Below the pieces are notes generated by a model. The model had not been told where the DNA came from and made no database searches. It saw only the letters and a list, made by a program, of their open reading frames with translations. A program made the translations under genes and the position numbers. From Streptomyces sp. AC555_RSS877 (GTDB taxonomy: Bacteria; Actinomycetota; Actinomycetes; Streptomycetales; Streptomycetaceae), in the NCBI RefSeq assembly GCF_019049245.1, contig NZ_JAGMUK010000074.1:58309-122308 (forward strand): DNA of 64,000 nt. The letters are read 5' to 3'. Positions 41,739-50,546 of the stretch are shown piece by piece (position 1 is the stretch's first letter; each line of letters begins with the position of its first letter).

Positions 41739-43217
41739 TCAGGCGTCGACGACCGGCGTGGCGGCCGACGCGGCCGGGTTGAAGCGCGGCAGGGCGAGAG
41801 CGCCGACCGCGAGCAGGGCGACGATGCCCATCTGCACGTACTCGACTCCGGCGAACGCGTGGGAGACGTCGTGCGGCGCGAGGGCCAGATAGAGCGTGCC
41901 GAGGGTGGCCACGCCGAGGGCGAGTCCGCTCTGCTGCAAGGTGATCAGCACGCCGCTGCCGATACCGGCCAGGTGGGTGGGAACGTCGGCGAGCACGCTG
42001 CGGAACAGGCCGGCGAACAGCATCGACTGTCCGGCACCGACCAGGGCGAGCGGTACGGCCATCGACCACAGGCTGACGTGCGGCCAGCCTTTGAGCACGA
42101 TCGTCACCAGTGCGGCCAGGCCCACGAGTTGGACGACGGCGCCGACGGACAGCGCCCCGCGGCCGAACCGGGTGATCAGGCGGGGCGCGATGAGCGAACC
42201 GGCGAAGAAGAACAGGGCCATCGGCAGGATGGCCAGGCCGCTGTGGAGCGCGTCGGCGTGCAGGCCGTCCTGGACGGTGAGGGCGAAGACGAACATGAAG
42301 GCGCCGAAGCCGATGCTGAAGGCGAACACCATGGCCAGGCCGCGTGACATCGAGGGCAGGCGCAGCAGGGACGGCGGCAGCAGCGGTACGTCGCCGCGCC
42401 GTTCGGTGCGCTTCTCCACGACGTAGGTGCAGGCGCCCAGGACGATCGCGAGGGCGAGCAGCACCCAGGTCCACCAGGGCCAGCCCAGCGAGTGCCCCTC
42501 GGTGAGCGGCACCAGCAGCGCGGTCAGGGTGGCGGCGAACAGGACGGTGCCGGGCAGGTCGATGCCGACGGGGTGCTGCGAGCGCGTGTCGGGCACCATC
42601 CTGGCGGCCAGCAGGAGCACCACCGCGCCGATGGGCACGTTCACCAGGAAGATCGGGCGCCAGGAGGTGCCGGCGATGTCGGCGCTGACCAGCAGGCCGC
42701 CCACCAGCTGTCCGACGACGGCCGCGATGCCGGAGGTCGCCCCGTACAGGGCCACCGCGCGAGCCTTGCGCTCACCTTCGAGGACGTGGTGGAAGGTCGC
42801 CAGCACCTGGGGGATGAGCAGGGCGGCGGTGGCGCCCTGGACGATGCGGGCTCCGATGAGCGCGCCCACGTTCGGGGCGACTCCGCAGGCCAGGGAGGCG
42901 AGCACAAAGCCGACGAGCGCCCCGAGGAAGATCCGGCGGCGGCCGTAGCGGTCGCCCAGCCGGCCGCCGAGGACCAGCAGGGTCGCGTACGCGACGCCGT
43001 ATCCCGCGATCACCAACTCCAGGGAGGACGCGGAGGCGTGCAGCGAGGCGTCGATGCTGGGCAGGGCCACGTTGGTGATGAAGAAGTCCATGATCGGCAG
43101 GAACGCGCCGGCCAGCAGGATGAGCACGCCCATCGGATGCAGGCCGCCTGCGCGGGCCGTGGCATGGGGCGAGAGCGCGCTCGCTCCGGTTTGCCGGGAG
43201 GAGGTGGTGGTCGTCAT
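41739..43217 (-). CDS. DHA2-family (EmrB/QacA-like) MFS drug exporter
   Basis: This 492-residue, 14-helix exporter has LAGAFLPIMDFFITNVALPSI (motif D1), LGGRLGDRYGRRRIFLGALV (motif A) and RIVQGATAALLIPQVLAT (motif B), with motif C near GATSGIAAVVGQLVGGLLV. It would extrude small toxic compounds by proton antiport. It lies 100 nt upstream of cydA on the same strand, so read-through into cyd is possible. A striking 28-bp palindrome sits just before the start at 43217, but no regulator gene is adjacent. Confidence 0.9.
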   Translation of the reverse strand: MTTTTSSRQTGASALSPHATARAGGLHPMGVLILLAGAFLPIMDFFITNVALPSIDASLHASASSLELVIAGYGVAYATLLVLGGRLGDRYGRRRIFLGALVGFVLASLACGVAPNVGALIGARIVQGATAALLIPQVLATFHHVLEGERKARAVALYGATSGIAAVVGQLVGGLLVSADIAGTSWRPIFLVNVPIGAVVLLLAARMVPDTRSQHPVGIDLPGTVLFAATLTALLVPLTEGHSLGWPWWTWVLLALAIVLGACTYVVEKRTERRGDVPLLPPSLLRLPSMSRGLAMVFAFSIGFGAFMFVFALTVQDGLHADALHSGLAILPMALFFFAGSLIAPRLITRFGRGALSVGAVVQLVGLAALVTIVLKGWPHVSLWSMAVPLALVGAGQSMLFAGLFRSVLADVPTHLAGIGSGVLITLQQSGLALGVATLGTLYLALAPHDVSHAFAGVEYVQMGIVALLAVGALALPRFNPAASAATPVVDA

Positions 43218-43239
43218 GACAGCTCCCAGGAAGGGGATG

Positions 43240-43267
43240 TTATGGCTTCATAACTATGAGGCCATAA
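43240..43267. promoter_or_regulatory. 28-bp palindromic operator before the MFS exporter
   Basis: The 14-bp arms are TTATGGCTTCATAA (43240-43253) and its near-complement CTATGAGGCCATAA (43254-43267); only two base pairs of the palindrome are mismatched. A further half-site CTCATAACTA lies at 43279-43288. The AT-rich dyad in GC-rich DNA, 22 nt before the start codon, is what a TetR-type repressor of a drug exporter would bind. No tetR-like gene is next to it. Confidence 0.75.
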
Positions 43268-43319
43268 GAAGTATGCGCTCATAACTACTTGCTGGCAAAT
43301 CCGTGCGCGGGAGCGGACA

Positions 43320-43622
43320 GGGGCTACACCGACGAGCGGCGAGAAGCAGCGCTCGATGGAGACGCTCACCGGCCTCATGCTGATGGACGTACGCCTCTAC
43401 GACCCGGCCAGGGGCCGCTTCCTGCGGCCCGACCCCGTGCCGGGCGGGTCTGCCAACGCCTACGACTACGCCAACGCGGACCCCTGCGACGCCACGGACA
43501 CCGATGACAGAAGCCCGAAGTGCGGCAAGCGCCGGGTCAAGAGCGGCTACGACATGTGCATCGTCGTCAGTCGACGAGGCGGAGGTATCGCCAAGAACGG
43601 CTACCGGTACATGGGCTGCTAA
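43320..43622 (+). pseudogene. RHS-repeat protein, C-terminal fragment
   Basis: The frame reads EKQRSMETLTGLMLMDVRLYDPA, then GRFLRPDPVPGGSANAYDYANADP and a short cysteine-containing tail ending KNGYRYMGC. The first part is the RHS-associated core that precedes the variable toxin tip in polymorphic toxins. Everything before it, normally over 1000 residues, is missing, and similarity to the core fails upstream of 43320. The roughly 45-residue tail after the core is short for a toxin domain, so this is a displaced or recombined tip. Confidence 0.7.
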
Positions 43623-43813
43623 GCGCGGAAGGATGCGCAAGCTGCAGGCCAAGGGAAGCTGGAAGAATCCGGGCAAGCTCGGTTGGGCCGTCCAACACGG
43701 TGAAGTCCCAGGCACGAGGAATCAGGCAGACCATGCGATCGTCAATGGCCGATATCGCCACAACCGCCCTCCGACGGGGGCGCCCCTCCTCAGCCGAGCC
43801 GAGGGGGGACCAG

Positions 43814-44344
43814 GTGCTCAGCAGCGCCGACGACCCTGCTGTCGCCGACGTCTGGACCAGCAGCGATGTCGGATTCGTCCTCCTGGTGCATCGCAGGGAC
43901 GACGGCCTCTTGGGCGAGGAACTGTACTACTCCGTACGACGCGAGAGCGGTGACTGGGACAGCCCGGACCATCTCAGCGGGGGGATCCTCGGCACGGACG
44001 TGGCCAATCCTTCGGCGGTCGAGAACGCGCTTGCGGGCGCACCGATGGCAGTTGCTGCCGAGTCCGAATCCCTGATCCTCACAGGGCGCGGTCCGAGCGG
44101 CGACGAAGGTGAGCTTGTCCATGTGTGGGAGCTCCTGGTGAGCAGCCAGGTGGACGTCCTCGACATCGAACTCCTCTCCGCGAACTCGGGGCAGACTCCG
44201 ACCTCGCGCAGACGCCAGGTGACAGGTCCTTTCATGCTGCTTGTCTTGCAGCCCGGTGAACACGTGCGCGTTTCCGCGATGCGAGGACAGAACACATCAC
44301 TCACTCCCCTCGGTGACGCACTCGACTTCCACCATCCCGGGTAG
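43814..44344 (+). CDS. Hypothetical protein downstream of the RHS fragment
   Basis: The 176-residue acidic protein is not recognised. GTG at 43814 was chosen because GAGGGGGGA lies 6 nt upstream; earlier in-frame ATGs at 43733 and 43745 have no such site. Segments such as VGFVLLVHRRDDGLLGEELYYSVRRESGDW suggest a beta-rich start. Small acidic proteins after an RHS tip are often immunity proteins, so that is one possibility; an unrelated house gene is equally possible. Nothing in it shows catalysis or membrane insertion. Confidence 0.55.
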   Translation: MLSSADDPAVADVWTSSDVGFVLLVHRRDDGLLGEELYYSVRRESGDWDSPDHLSGGILGTDVANPSAVENALAGAPMAVAAESESLILTGRGPSGDEGELVHVWELLVSSQVDVLDIELLSANSGQTPTSRRRQVTGPFMLLVLQPGEHVRVSAMRGQNTSLTPLGDALDFHHPG

Positions 44345-45140
44345 GAGGGTCCGCGACATCCGGAAGCTCCGATAGATCGCCAAGTGCGGGCCATCTCCCA
44401 CCTGCCAACTGTCCAGGTGAATACGGTCAGCCCGGAGCGGTGGCCCGTCAGGTCGCGGACAAGTGGTGCCTGTGGTGCCTCTTCACGCTGCCTGCGGCCC
44501 GGACTCCTTCCTTGCGCGGGCCGGTCCTGTCACCGATCCGGCCGTACGGCCGGACAATCCCGAGGACGCGATGACCGCTGCGCCCCTCCCGCTCGACCTC
44601 GCCGACCGGATCGGACGGCGCTGCGACGCGGGCCCCGCAGCCAGCCAGCCATGCTCCCAGCCCCGAGCCGCCGTCTGGTGGTTGTTGCTGATCAGACCCC
44701 GATCGACCCGTCCCGGCCGGTTGCAACTCCGCTTCTCCCAGCACTGATGTGCCTGGAGAAGCGTCCCGGGCCCGCACACACGCCGCGACGAAGGCCAGCG
44801 CGGAGCTTCGGGGTGAAGTCCTCCTGGCGTTCGCCCAACTGCGCCTGGCCGCACCCGCCAGCTCAGGACGCTGCTGCTGCCCCGCCAGCAGGTCACCGAG
44901 CACGTCCGTCGCGAGCCGCGGAACGTGCGCGGTGAATCCCGGCCCTGGTCGGCCGGACCAACCGCGCCCAGCAGAGCTACTGGTACTGCACCCCGGCGAT
45001 CCCGCCGAGGCCGCCGCCTCGGGCGAACTCGCGCCAACGGCCGGACCACCGGGAAGCGCGTTGCCGCCAGCAAGACGACCTGCGGGAGCACGGCCTCGCC
45101 CTGGTCGAACTTTGATGACACGCGACGCTGTGAAACACCG
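44345..45140. other. Gene-poor region, possibly decayed
   Basis: No open frame in these 796 nt has a ribosome site and recognisable product. A plus-strand stretch ending at a TGA near 45115 (TNRAQQSYWYC, then EHGLALVEL) has coding-like residues broken by stops and may be the end of a decayed gene, but I cannot name it. Confidence 0.4.
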
Positions 45141-45174
45141 CGAGGGGCAGCCGGATGGTCCCGGCTGCCCCTCG
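45141..45174 (-). terminator. Terminator of the GntR-ABC operon
   Basis: A perfect 14-bp stem (45141-45154 with 45161-45174) closes a 6-nt loop, 47 nt beyond the stop of the ABC permease gene at 45221. It is among the strongest hairpins in the window and would work in both directions. Confidence 0.8.
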
Positions 45175-45220
45175 CACTTGATTCTGCGGTCCGGCGTCAC
45201 GCTCCGGACCTGCTGTCTGG

Positions 45221-46228
45221 TCAGGTCAGTCGGCGGCGGATCCACCAGATGCAGAACCCGGTCAGGGCCAGGGCGAGGCCGAGGTAGAGCCCGGTCTCGG
45301 CCCATTGCAGGGCCCAGAAGTTGCCGGGGGGCTGGTACGTCACCTGCTGCTTGTAACCCTGGGCGCCGAGGTCGGGGAGGCAGCCGTCGAATTGCTGCGC
45401 GGTGGGCGGGCCCGACTCGGTGCGCAGGCAGTCGGCGAAGGACGACGGCACGGGGACCGGCTGACCAGCGGCGTCCAGCGTCTGTTGGGAGGTTTCCCAG
45501 GCGCCGGGCACTTCTGGATGCGCAACGATCTCCTTGGCCCCCTCCTGGATGCTGATGGGGGCGCCGCCGGGCTCGATCGGCACGGTGATCCGGTCCGTGG
45601 CAGCCAGATAAGGCCGGAGCCACAACGGCACGGAGATTTGGACGGTGACGTAGACGACGAGCGTGGTGGCCATCGCGGGCAGGGTGCGGCGGATGACCAG
45701 GCCGAGGGCGACGCCCAGGACGAAGGCGAAGGCGGCATGGGCCATGGGGACGACACCCCGTGCGGCGAAGGCCACGGGGTCGAGCCGCGGGAAGTACGTG
45801 TCCGTCGCGCCACCTCCGTTGACAGCCCGGTCGATGGGGCTGCTCCACCAGCTCACGGCCAACGCGGCCAGTCCGGCAGCGGTCATGGCGGCCGTCGCAC
45901 CAAGGCCCAGCTTGGTCGCCAGCCAGCGGGTGCGGGTGACGCCCTGGTTCCACGCGAGGTAGTGGGTGCCTGTCTCCAGTTCACGGGAGATCAGCGGCGC
46001 GCCCCAGAACATTCCGATGACCGCCGGCACGGCGAGCACGACCAGCAGTCCGGTGTAGTAGAGGGTCTGGTCCGAACTGGAGAGCCGGTCCACCAGGCTG
46101 CTGCCGGCAGCTCGGTAGAGGTCGGCCAGTTGCGGGCCGGTGACTGCGAGGGTGACGGCAAGGGCAGCTACCGCGGCAGACATCAGGGCGGCCTGGGTAC
46201 GGAACTGACGCCAGGTCAGCCAGATCAT
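45221..46228 (-). CDS. ABC-2 type transporter permease
   Basis: This 335-residue protein has about six hydrophobic segments: after MIWLTWRQFRTQAALMSAAVAALAV come helices near 60-80, 100-125, 160-200 and a last one at 305-325, with a 110-residue outside loop before it. The start WLTWRQFRTQ is common in actinobacterial GntR-regulated ABC permeases. ATG at 46228 overlaps the ATPase stop by ATGA. Together they form an exporter of unknown substrate, often linked to antibiotic or peptide stress. Confidence 0.88.
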   Translation of the reverse strand: MIWLTWRQFRTQAALMSAAVAALAVTLAVTGPQLADLYRAAGSSLVDRLSSSDQTLYYTGLLVVLAVPAVIGMFWGAPLISRELETGTHYLAWNQGVTRTRWLATKLGLGATAAMTAAGLAALAVSWWSSPIDRAVNGGGATDTYFPRLDPVAFAARGVVPMAHAAFAFVLGVALGLVIRRTLPAMATTLVVYVTVQISVPLWLRPYLAATDRITVPIEPGGAPISIQEGAKEIVAHPEVPGAWETSQQTLDAAGQPVPVPSSFADCLRTESGPPTAQQFDGCLPDLGAQGYKQQVTYQPPGNFWALQWAETGLYLGLALALTGFCIWWIRRRLT

Positions 46229-47121
46229 CGGAGTACCTCCAGTGCGGGCCGGGTGTCACGTACCGCATCGGCGGGCCGGGTCATGTAGGCCAGGACGATG
46301 TCTTCCAGACCGAGCGGGCTGACGGTCCAGGACGGATCGTGGACCGCGGTGTCGGTTCGCACCAGGAGGGTGGTCTGCCGTTCGGTGTGGCTGGCGGTGA
46401 TGACGTGCTGTCCGGCCGGGAGCGTGGCTGGGTCCCGCCGCGGGCCGGTGAGCCGGTGGTGGCAGGCGACCAGGTCGTCGATGTCGCCGGCCACCTGTAC
46501 CCGGGAGTCGACCAGGACGATGACGTAGTCGCAGGCCCGCTCCACGTCGGAGACCAGGTGGGAGGAGAGCATGACGCTCAGCTCGTGTTCGGCGACGGCC
46601 TCCATCAGGTCCTGCATGAACTCCCGTCGGGCGAGGGGGTCGAGGGCGGCGACCGGCTCGTCGAGGATGAGCAGTTCGGGGCGTTTGGCGATGCCCAGGG
46701 TGGGGGCGAGCTGCGCGCGCTGGCCGCCGGACAGCCTCCCGGCCTTCTGGTTGAGGTCCAGGTCGAGCCGACGGATCCGGTCACGGGCCAGGATGTCGTC
46801 CCAGCCGGGGTTGAGGCGGGCACCCAGCCGCAGGTGGTCGGCGATGCTCAAGGCGGCATAGGTCGGGGTGTCCTGGGCGACGAAGCCGACCTTGGCCAAC
46901 TGGTCCGGGCCGGTGGCGGGAGGGCCGCCGCACACTTCGATGGTGCCCGCGGTCGGCGTCAGCATGCCGGAGGCCAGGTTCAACAGCGTGGATTTACCCG
47001 CCCCGTTGGGCCCGACCAGCCCGACGACCCGCCCGGCGGGCACGGCCAGGTCGCAGTTCTGCAGCGCCCAGCGCTGCTTGTATCTCTTGCCCAGGGCCTG
47101 GGCCCGTAAGACGGCACTCAC
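46225..47121 (-). CDS. ABC transporter ATP-binding protein
   Basis: This 298-residue ATPase carries Walker A GLVGPNGAGKSTLL (about 35-48), the Q-loop in VGFVAQDTPTY, signature GRLSGGQRAQLAPTLGIA, Walker B ELLILDEPVAALD and H-loop SSHLVSDVERACD. The C-terminal 80 residues are a family-typical extension. GTG at 47121 overlaps the stop of the GntR-type gene by GTGA, so the three genes form one coupled operon. It pairs with the permease encoded next. Confidence 0.92.
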   Translation of the reverse strand: MSAVLRAQALGKRYKQRWALQNCDLAVPAGRVVGLVGPNGAGKSTLLNLASGMLTPTAGTIEVCGGPPATGPDQLAKVGFVAQDTPTYAALSIADHLRLGARLNPGWDDILARDRIRRLDLDLNQKAGRLSGGQRAQLAPTLGIAKRPELLILDEPVAALDPLARREFMQDLMEAVAEHELSVMLSSHLVSDVERACDYVIVLVDSRVQVAGDIDDLVACHHRLTGPRRDPATLPAGQHVITASHTERQTTLLVRTDTAVHDPSWTVSPLGLEDIVLAYMTRPADAVRDTRPALEVLR

Positions 47122-47530
47122 GCTACGTCCTCTCCAGCGGTGGTCCGGCAGGTGTTCATGAACAGGGCCTCGATGGACTCCTCGTCGAGCCCGGCCAGGC
47201 GGGCCTTGGCCAGCCAGCGCCGCAGGTCCTTCTGGAGCGGGCCGTGCGCGGCGAGCGAGGCGTCGGCCAGCGTCCGGGTCACGAACGTCCCGACCCCGGC
47301 CGGGCGGCCACCAGTCCCTCGTGCTCCAACTCCCGGTACGCCTTGAGCACGGTGTTCGGATTGACGGCCACCTGCCTGGCCACCTCCTTGACCGTGGGGA
47401 GCCGGTCCCCCTCCTTCAGCAGGCCCAACCGCAGCGCGTGGCGCACCTGCTGGACCAGTTGCTGGTACGGAGACAGACCAGACCGGCCGTACCGAGGCGG
47501 GCGCAGGCCGCTTGTGCGTTCGGAGTCCAC
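47118..47530 (-). pseudogene. GntR-family (YtrA-like) regulator with a frameshift
   Basis: The first frame gives a complete GntR winged helix: LSPYQQLVQQVRHALRLGLL, DRLPTVKEVARQVAVNPNTVLKAYRELEHEGLVAARPG. It then runs into a stop. Dropping to the next frame after a C-run (47294-47297, a G-run in the gene) restores VGTFVTRTLADASLA and the short YtrA-type tail ending TTAGEDVA at 47118, overlapping the ATPase start. One lost G explains the shift. It may be a real inactivation, a slippage-prone tract or a sequencing error. Intact, it would repress its own ABC operon. Confidence 0.75.
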
Positions 47531-48230
47531 GGCGCGCCTTGTGGGGCAGGGCGGCTCGAGCGACCGGTCAGGCGTCGGGTCATGAGGGTGGTGGCGGCCC
47601 ATGCGATCAGCGGTTCGCTCACTCGGGGAGGCGGTTCGTTGTCGCGGCAGTGCGGGCGGGCACGCGTGATCCACTGGACGCCGCCCTTGCCCTGCTCACC
47701 GCCGTGGGAACGGGCCGACCGGGACCCGACGCCTGGGCCGCCCCGCATGCCCGGCACCACCGCCCTGACCCTGCCGCCACGGCCACGGCCACGGCCACGG
47801 CCACGGCCACGTGCACCCGCGCTTGCCTCCTACGCGACCCTGCCGAGTCTTCTGCAACACGCGTACCAGGCGGTCGTTTCGAGCGTTCTGCGAGATATGT
47901 GGCTGTTACTCACTTTTGGGTGATGGAGCGGTGTTCTGGCGGGTGACGGGTGTGGCGGGCGGGAGTCCGCTTGCCGTAACCCGCACGTCTTCCCGCGCCG
48001 ACGGGCCGTCAGTCTGCCGTGTTCATCAGGTAGATGGATATGGCAATCGAGAGTCACAGCAATATGGGCAATATGTAACACGACGCGCAAATCGTCTGCC
48101 CATCCTGCGCCAGAGACCAGGGTGTGGGTGTGCGGCCGACCGGCCGCCACCCGTACTCGCACTGTCCTCGTGCGCGGCTCCTGCCTGAGGCTGCCGAATG
48201 AGGTTGTGCCCGCACCAGCAAGGGGCCCTT
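47531..48230. other. Intergenic region with AT-rich promoter-like part
   Basis: No gene is supported in these 700 nt. They contain the CCACGG tandem repeat (47777-47811) and, before the lamin-tail gene, an AT-rich stretch with two copies of GCAATATG (48059-48066 and 48068-48075) that may form a promoter or regulator site. Confidence 0.45.
47777..47811. repeat. CCACGG hexanucleotide tandem repeat
   Basis: CCACGG is repeated 5.8 times without interruption in non-coding DNA upstream of the gntR-like gene. Period 6 keeps any reading frame open, which is why frames through it look like Ala/Thr or Val/Ala repeats; I do not consider these coding. Confidence 0.9.
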
Positions 48231-48815
48231 GTGTCTGTTTCGACTGTTTCTGCCCGTCGTCTGGCTGCCGCCGCGCTTGCGGCCGCTGCCGTGATCGGGG
48301 CGGTGGCGCTGCCGGCGTCCGCTGCCGACCACCCGCGTCCCGAGCGCACCCGGGTGGAGATCAGCAGCGTGCAGTACGACCCTCCGGGCCGCGACGACCG
48401 CTCCAACCGTTCCCTGAACAAGGAGTGGGTGGAGCTCACCAACACCACCCGCCACAGCGTGAACCTGGACGGGTGGACACTCACGGACGAGCACGGACGC
48501 ACCTACACCTTCGACCACTACCGCCTGGACGGCCGCTCCAGTGTCCGCATCCACACCGGTGAAGGCCGCGACACCCGTACGGACCTCTTCCAGGACCGCC
48601 GCAACTACGTGTGGGACAACCACTCCGGCACCGCCACCCTGCGCAACGACCGCGGCCGCTTCATCGACGACCAGTCCTGGGGCAGCGACCGCTACCACCG
48701 CGGTGACCGTAGCGACCACCGCCGCCATGATGGTGACCGTAGCGACCACCGCCGCCATGATGGTGACCGTAGCGACCACGGCCGTCACCACCATGGCGGC
48801 CGCTTCCATAACTGA
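48231..48815 (+). CDS. Exported lamin-tail-domain protein with His/Asp-rich repeat tail
   Basis: The 194-residue protein has a Sec signal peptide (ARRLAAAALAAAAVIGAVALPASAA). A lamin-tail domain follows (about 40-130: VEISSVQYDPPG, NKEWVELTNTTRHSVNLDGWTLTDEHGRTYTF), then a hydrophilic tail of three repeats around DRSDHRRHDG ending RHHHGG. Lamin-tail domains in bacterial exported proteins bind DNA, metals or the cell wall in a few cases; the His/Asp repeat could chelate metal. GTG at 48231 has AAGGGG just upstream, whereas the ATG at 48198 has no site. Confidence 0.82.
   Translation: MSVSTVSARRLAAAALAAAAVIGAVALPASAADHPRPERTRVEISSVQYDPPGRDDRSNRSLNKEWVELTNTTRHSVNLDGWTLTDEHGRTYTFDHYRLDGRSSVRIHTGEGRDTRTDLFQDRRNYVWDNHSGTATLRNDRGRFIDDQSWGSDRYHRGDRSDHRRHDGDRSDHRRHDGDRSDHGRHHHGGRFHN
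48702..48791 (+). repeat. 30-bp coding tandem repeat, about three copies
   Basis: A 30-bp unit starting GGTGACCGTAGCGACCAC begins at 48702, 48732 and 48762. Copies one and two are identical over the full unit and the third diverges at its end. It encodes GDRSDHRRHD-type decapeptides in the tail of the lamin-tail protein. Exact repeats imply recent expansion and variable tail length between strains. Confidence 0.9.
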
Positions 48816-49071
48816 CCCTCACCCGCGTGTGCCCGTGACGATTCAACGCGGCACCGGCACGCCCGTGTAAGACGGTGTCGCGTCGGCCTTCTACGGCCGG
48901 CGCGACACCGGCGTGCGCGTCACGCGGCCTACTCGATCGGTGACCTGGCGCGACCCTTGGCCCAGGCCGGTCACCACGCGGCAACAGTGGAGCGGCGACC
49001 GCCACGTCGCAGTCGGCCCGTTGCCCCGGGGTGATGAGCAAGGACCGCGGGTTGCAGGTCAGTTCTCCTAA

Positions 49072-49192
49072 TTACCCCGGCCGTGCGGACGGCGCCGCCC
49101 TGGGCGCCCCAGCGGCGTGCTGGTGGGCACGGACAGAGGTGAAGTCGACGTGGATGTCCCCATCGATGACACCCTCGGCGTCGGCCTGGGCT
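49072..49192 (-). pseudogene. IS5-type transposase remnant
   Basis: The minus-strand frame reads KAQADAEGVIDGDIHVDF, then TSVRAHQHAAGAP and a TAA at 49072-49074. This matches the segment around the first catalytic Asp of IS5-group transposases (IDW-x-VSVDSTVVRAHQHAAGAR), here with DF in place of DS. About 40 codons remain. It abuts the 3' end of the HupE-like gene, whose TAA stop lies at the junction, so the last residues of that protein may come from the insertion. The rest of 48816-49071 holds nothing recognisable. Confidence 0.6.
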
Positions 49193-50245
49193 TTACCCGA
49201 CTTGGCGCATGCGGGGGTCGGCTCGCCATGCGCCAGTGAATTCGCGCAGGGCTTCGAGGTCGAACTCGGTGCAGGTCAGTGTGAGGTAGGCGTGGACGGC
49301 CTTGAGGACCGGCTTCTGGTCCGGAGCCGGACCACCGACCACGCGACCCGATTTCGGGTCGGTGACGTGGTCGCGCAGAGCGTCCATATCGGCGGCGGGA
49401 AGCTGGGGCCGGTACTGGACGATGACGTACCCGTCGCCGATGACATTGCCGAACCCGGACTCCGGAGCGGGCTCGCCGGGTTCGGTGAAGTCCTTCGGGT
49501 GTCCGGAGTCGCCCGTGAACGATTCGGTGCGGTCGCGGACCTGGCAGCTGCCCTGAGCCTGCGCCGTTCCGGATGTGTCGCCGAGGACGACCAGCGTTGC
49601 GGCGGCCGCCACGCCGCATGCCACCAGAGCGGCCTGCGCGACGCGGATCCCGCGCCCTTCAGGACGCAGTTGCGGCGGGAGCCTGCGGGCCCCGGCGGCG
49701 AGGGCGACGAACACGGCGATGGCGGCCATCTGCCCGATCTCCACGCCGACGTTGAACGCCAGCACCCGTGCGACCTTCCCGTCGTCGGGCAGGTCGAGGT
49801 CCTGCAGGCGGGTGGCCAGACCCAGGCCGTGGACCAGGCCGAAGCAGGCGACGGCAGGAGCGAACCAGCGGCGCTCGCCCGCACCGAGCAGCCCGACGAC
49901 GCCGGCGAAGACAAGACTCAGCGCGACGATGACATCCACGGCCACCGGGTTCACACGCCAGCCCGCGAGGGTGGCGATCAACAACGTGGTGCTGTGGCCC
50001 AGGGCGAAGAGGCTGATCAGCGCAGCAGCACGGCGGGCGGAGCCCGCCAGGAGGAGGACGGCGGCGACGAAGAGCAGGTGGTCCCAGCCCAGGAGCATGT
50101 GCTCGGTGCCGAGCCAGAGGAACTCCGGTGCGCTCTTGTCGGCCGCGGGGCCGATGCCGTGCGCGGACGCCGACGTCGCACCCGCGGCCACAAGCAACGC
50201 GGTCAGGGATATGAGCGCGGAACCATGGCGCCGTGGGGCGAGCAT
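49193..50245 (-). CDS. HupE/UreJ-like membrane protein fused to a DUF3105-like domain
   Basis: The 350-residue protein has a signal sequence, then HGIGPA and a HupE/UreJ_2-type membrane region: LWLGTEHMLLGWDHLLFVAAVLLLAG, FALGHSTTLLIATL, FGLVHGLGLA, FNVGVEIGQMAAIAVFVALA. His and Glu residues in these helices suit metal transport. After a last helix (about 205-225) comes an outside domain (YVIVQYRPQLPAADMDALRDHV, AVHAYLTLTCTEFDLEALREF) like DUF3105. Fusion of the two is unusual. GAAAGGG precedes the ATG. The YcnI-type copper gene lies 515 nt away, so copper or nickel handling is a reasonable guess. Confidence 0.78.
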   Translation of the reverse strand: MLAPRRHGSALISLTALLVAAGATSASAHGIGPAADKSAPEFLWLGTEHMLLGWDHLLFVAAVLLLAGSARRAAALISLFALGHSTTLLIATLAGWRVNPVAVDVIVALSLVFAGVVGLLGAGERRWFAPAVACFGLVHGLGLATRLQDLDLPDDGKVARVLAFNVGVEIGQMAAIAVFVALAAGARRLPPQLRPEGRGIRVAQAALVACGVAAAATLVVLGDTSGTAQAQGSCQVRDRTESFTGDSGHPKDFTEPGEPAPESGFGNVIGDGYVIVQYRPQLPAADMDALRDHVTDPKSGRVVGGPAPDQKPVLKAVHAYLTLTCTEFDLEALREFTGAWRADPRMRQVG

Positions 50246-50546
50246 GAGTAGCCCTTTCGAACAGGACGGGACGCGGCCGCAGCACCCGCCGCAGCCTGCT
50301 TCGCGTGCAGCTACGGCGAACGGACACGTAGCGCTGAGAAACTACCTGGGACTGCGGTCCCGCTGCTGAAGACACCTGCTGGGCCAGCACGGAGACACCC
50401 GGCAGCAGCACCCGGTGCCGGCGCAGCGTTGTTGGCGGTTTGGTGACCGGTGGTTGACGAGTGGGGATGTGGCCCTGCCCGCGCGTGTCGTAGGGGCTGG
50501 TTCGCCTGCACCCGCTTTCCCGATGTGGGAACGGGGAAGATCGGGG
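50246..50546. other. Intergenic region between divergent genes
   Basis: These 301 nt hold the promoters of the HupE-like gene and of the small membrane-protein gene. I see no further gene or strong dyad. Confidence 0.4.

Noticed and set aside
47619..47816. A short ORF starting with Val/Ala dipeptide repeats
   Set aside because: The repeats come from the CCACGG tandem tract; no ribosome site or family match is present.
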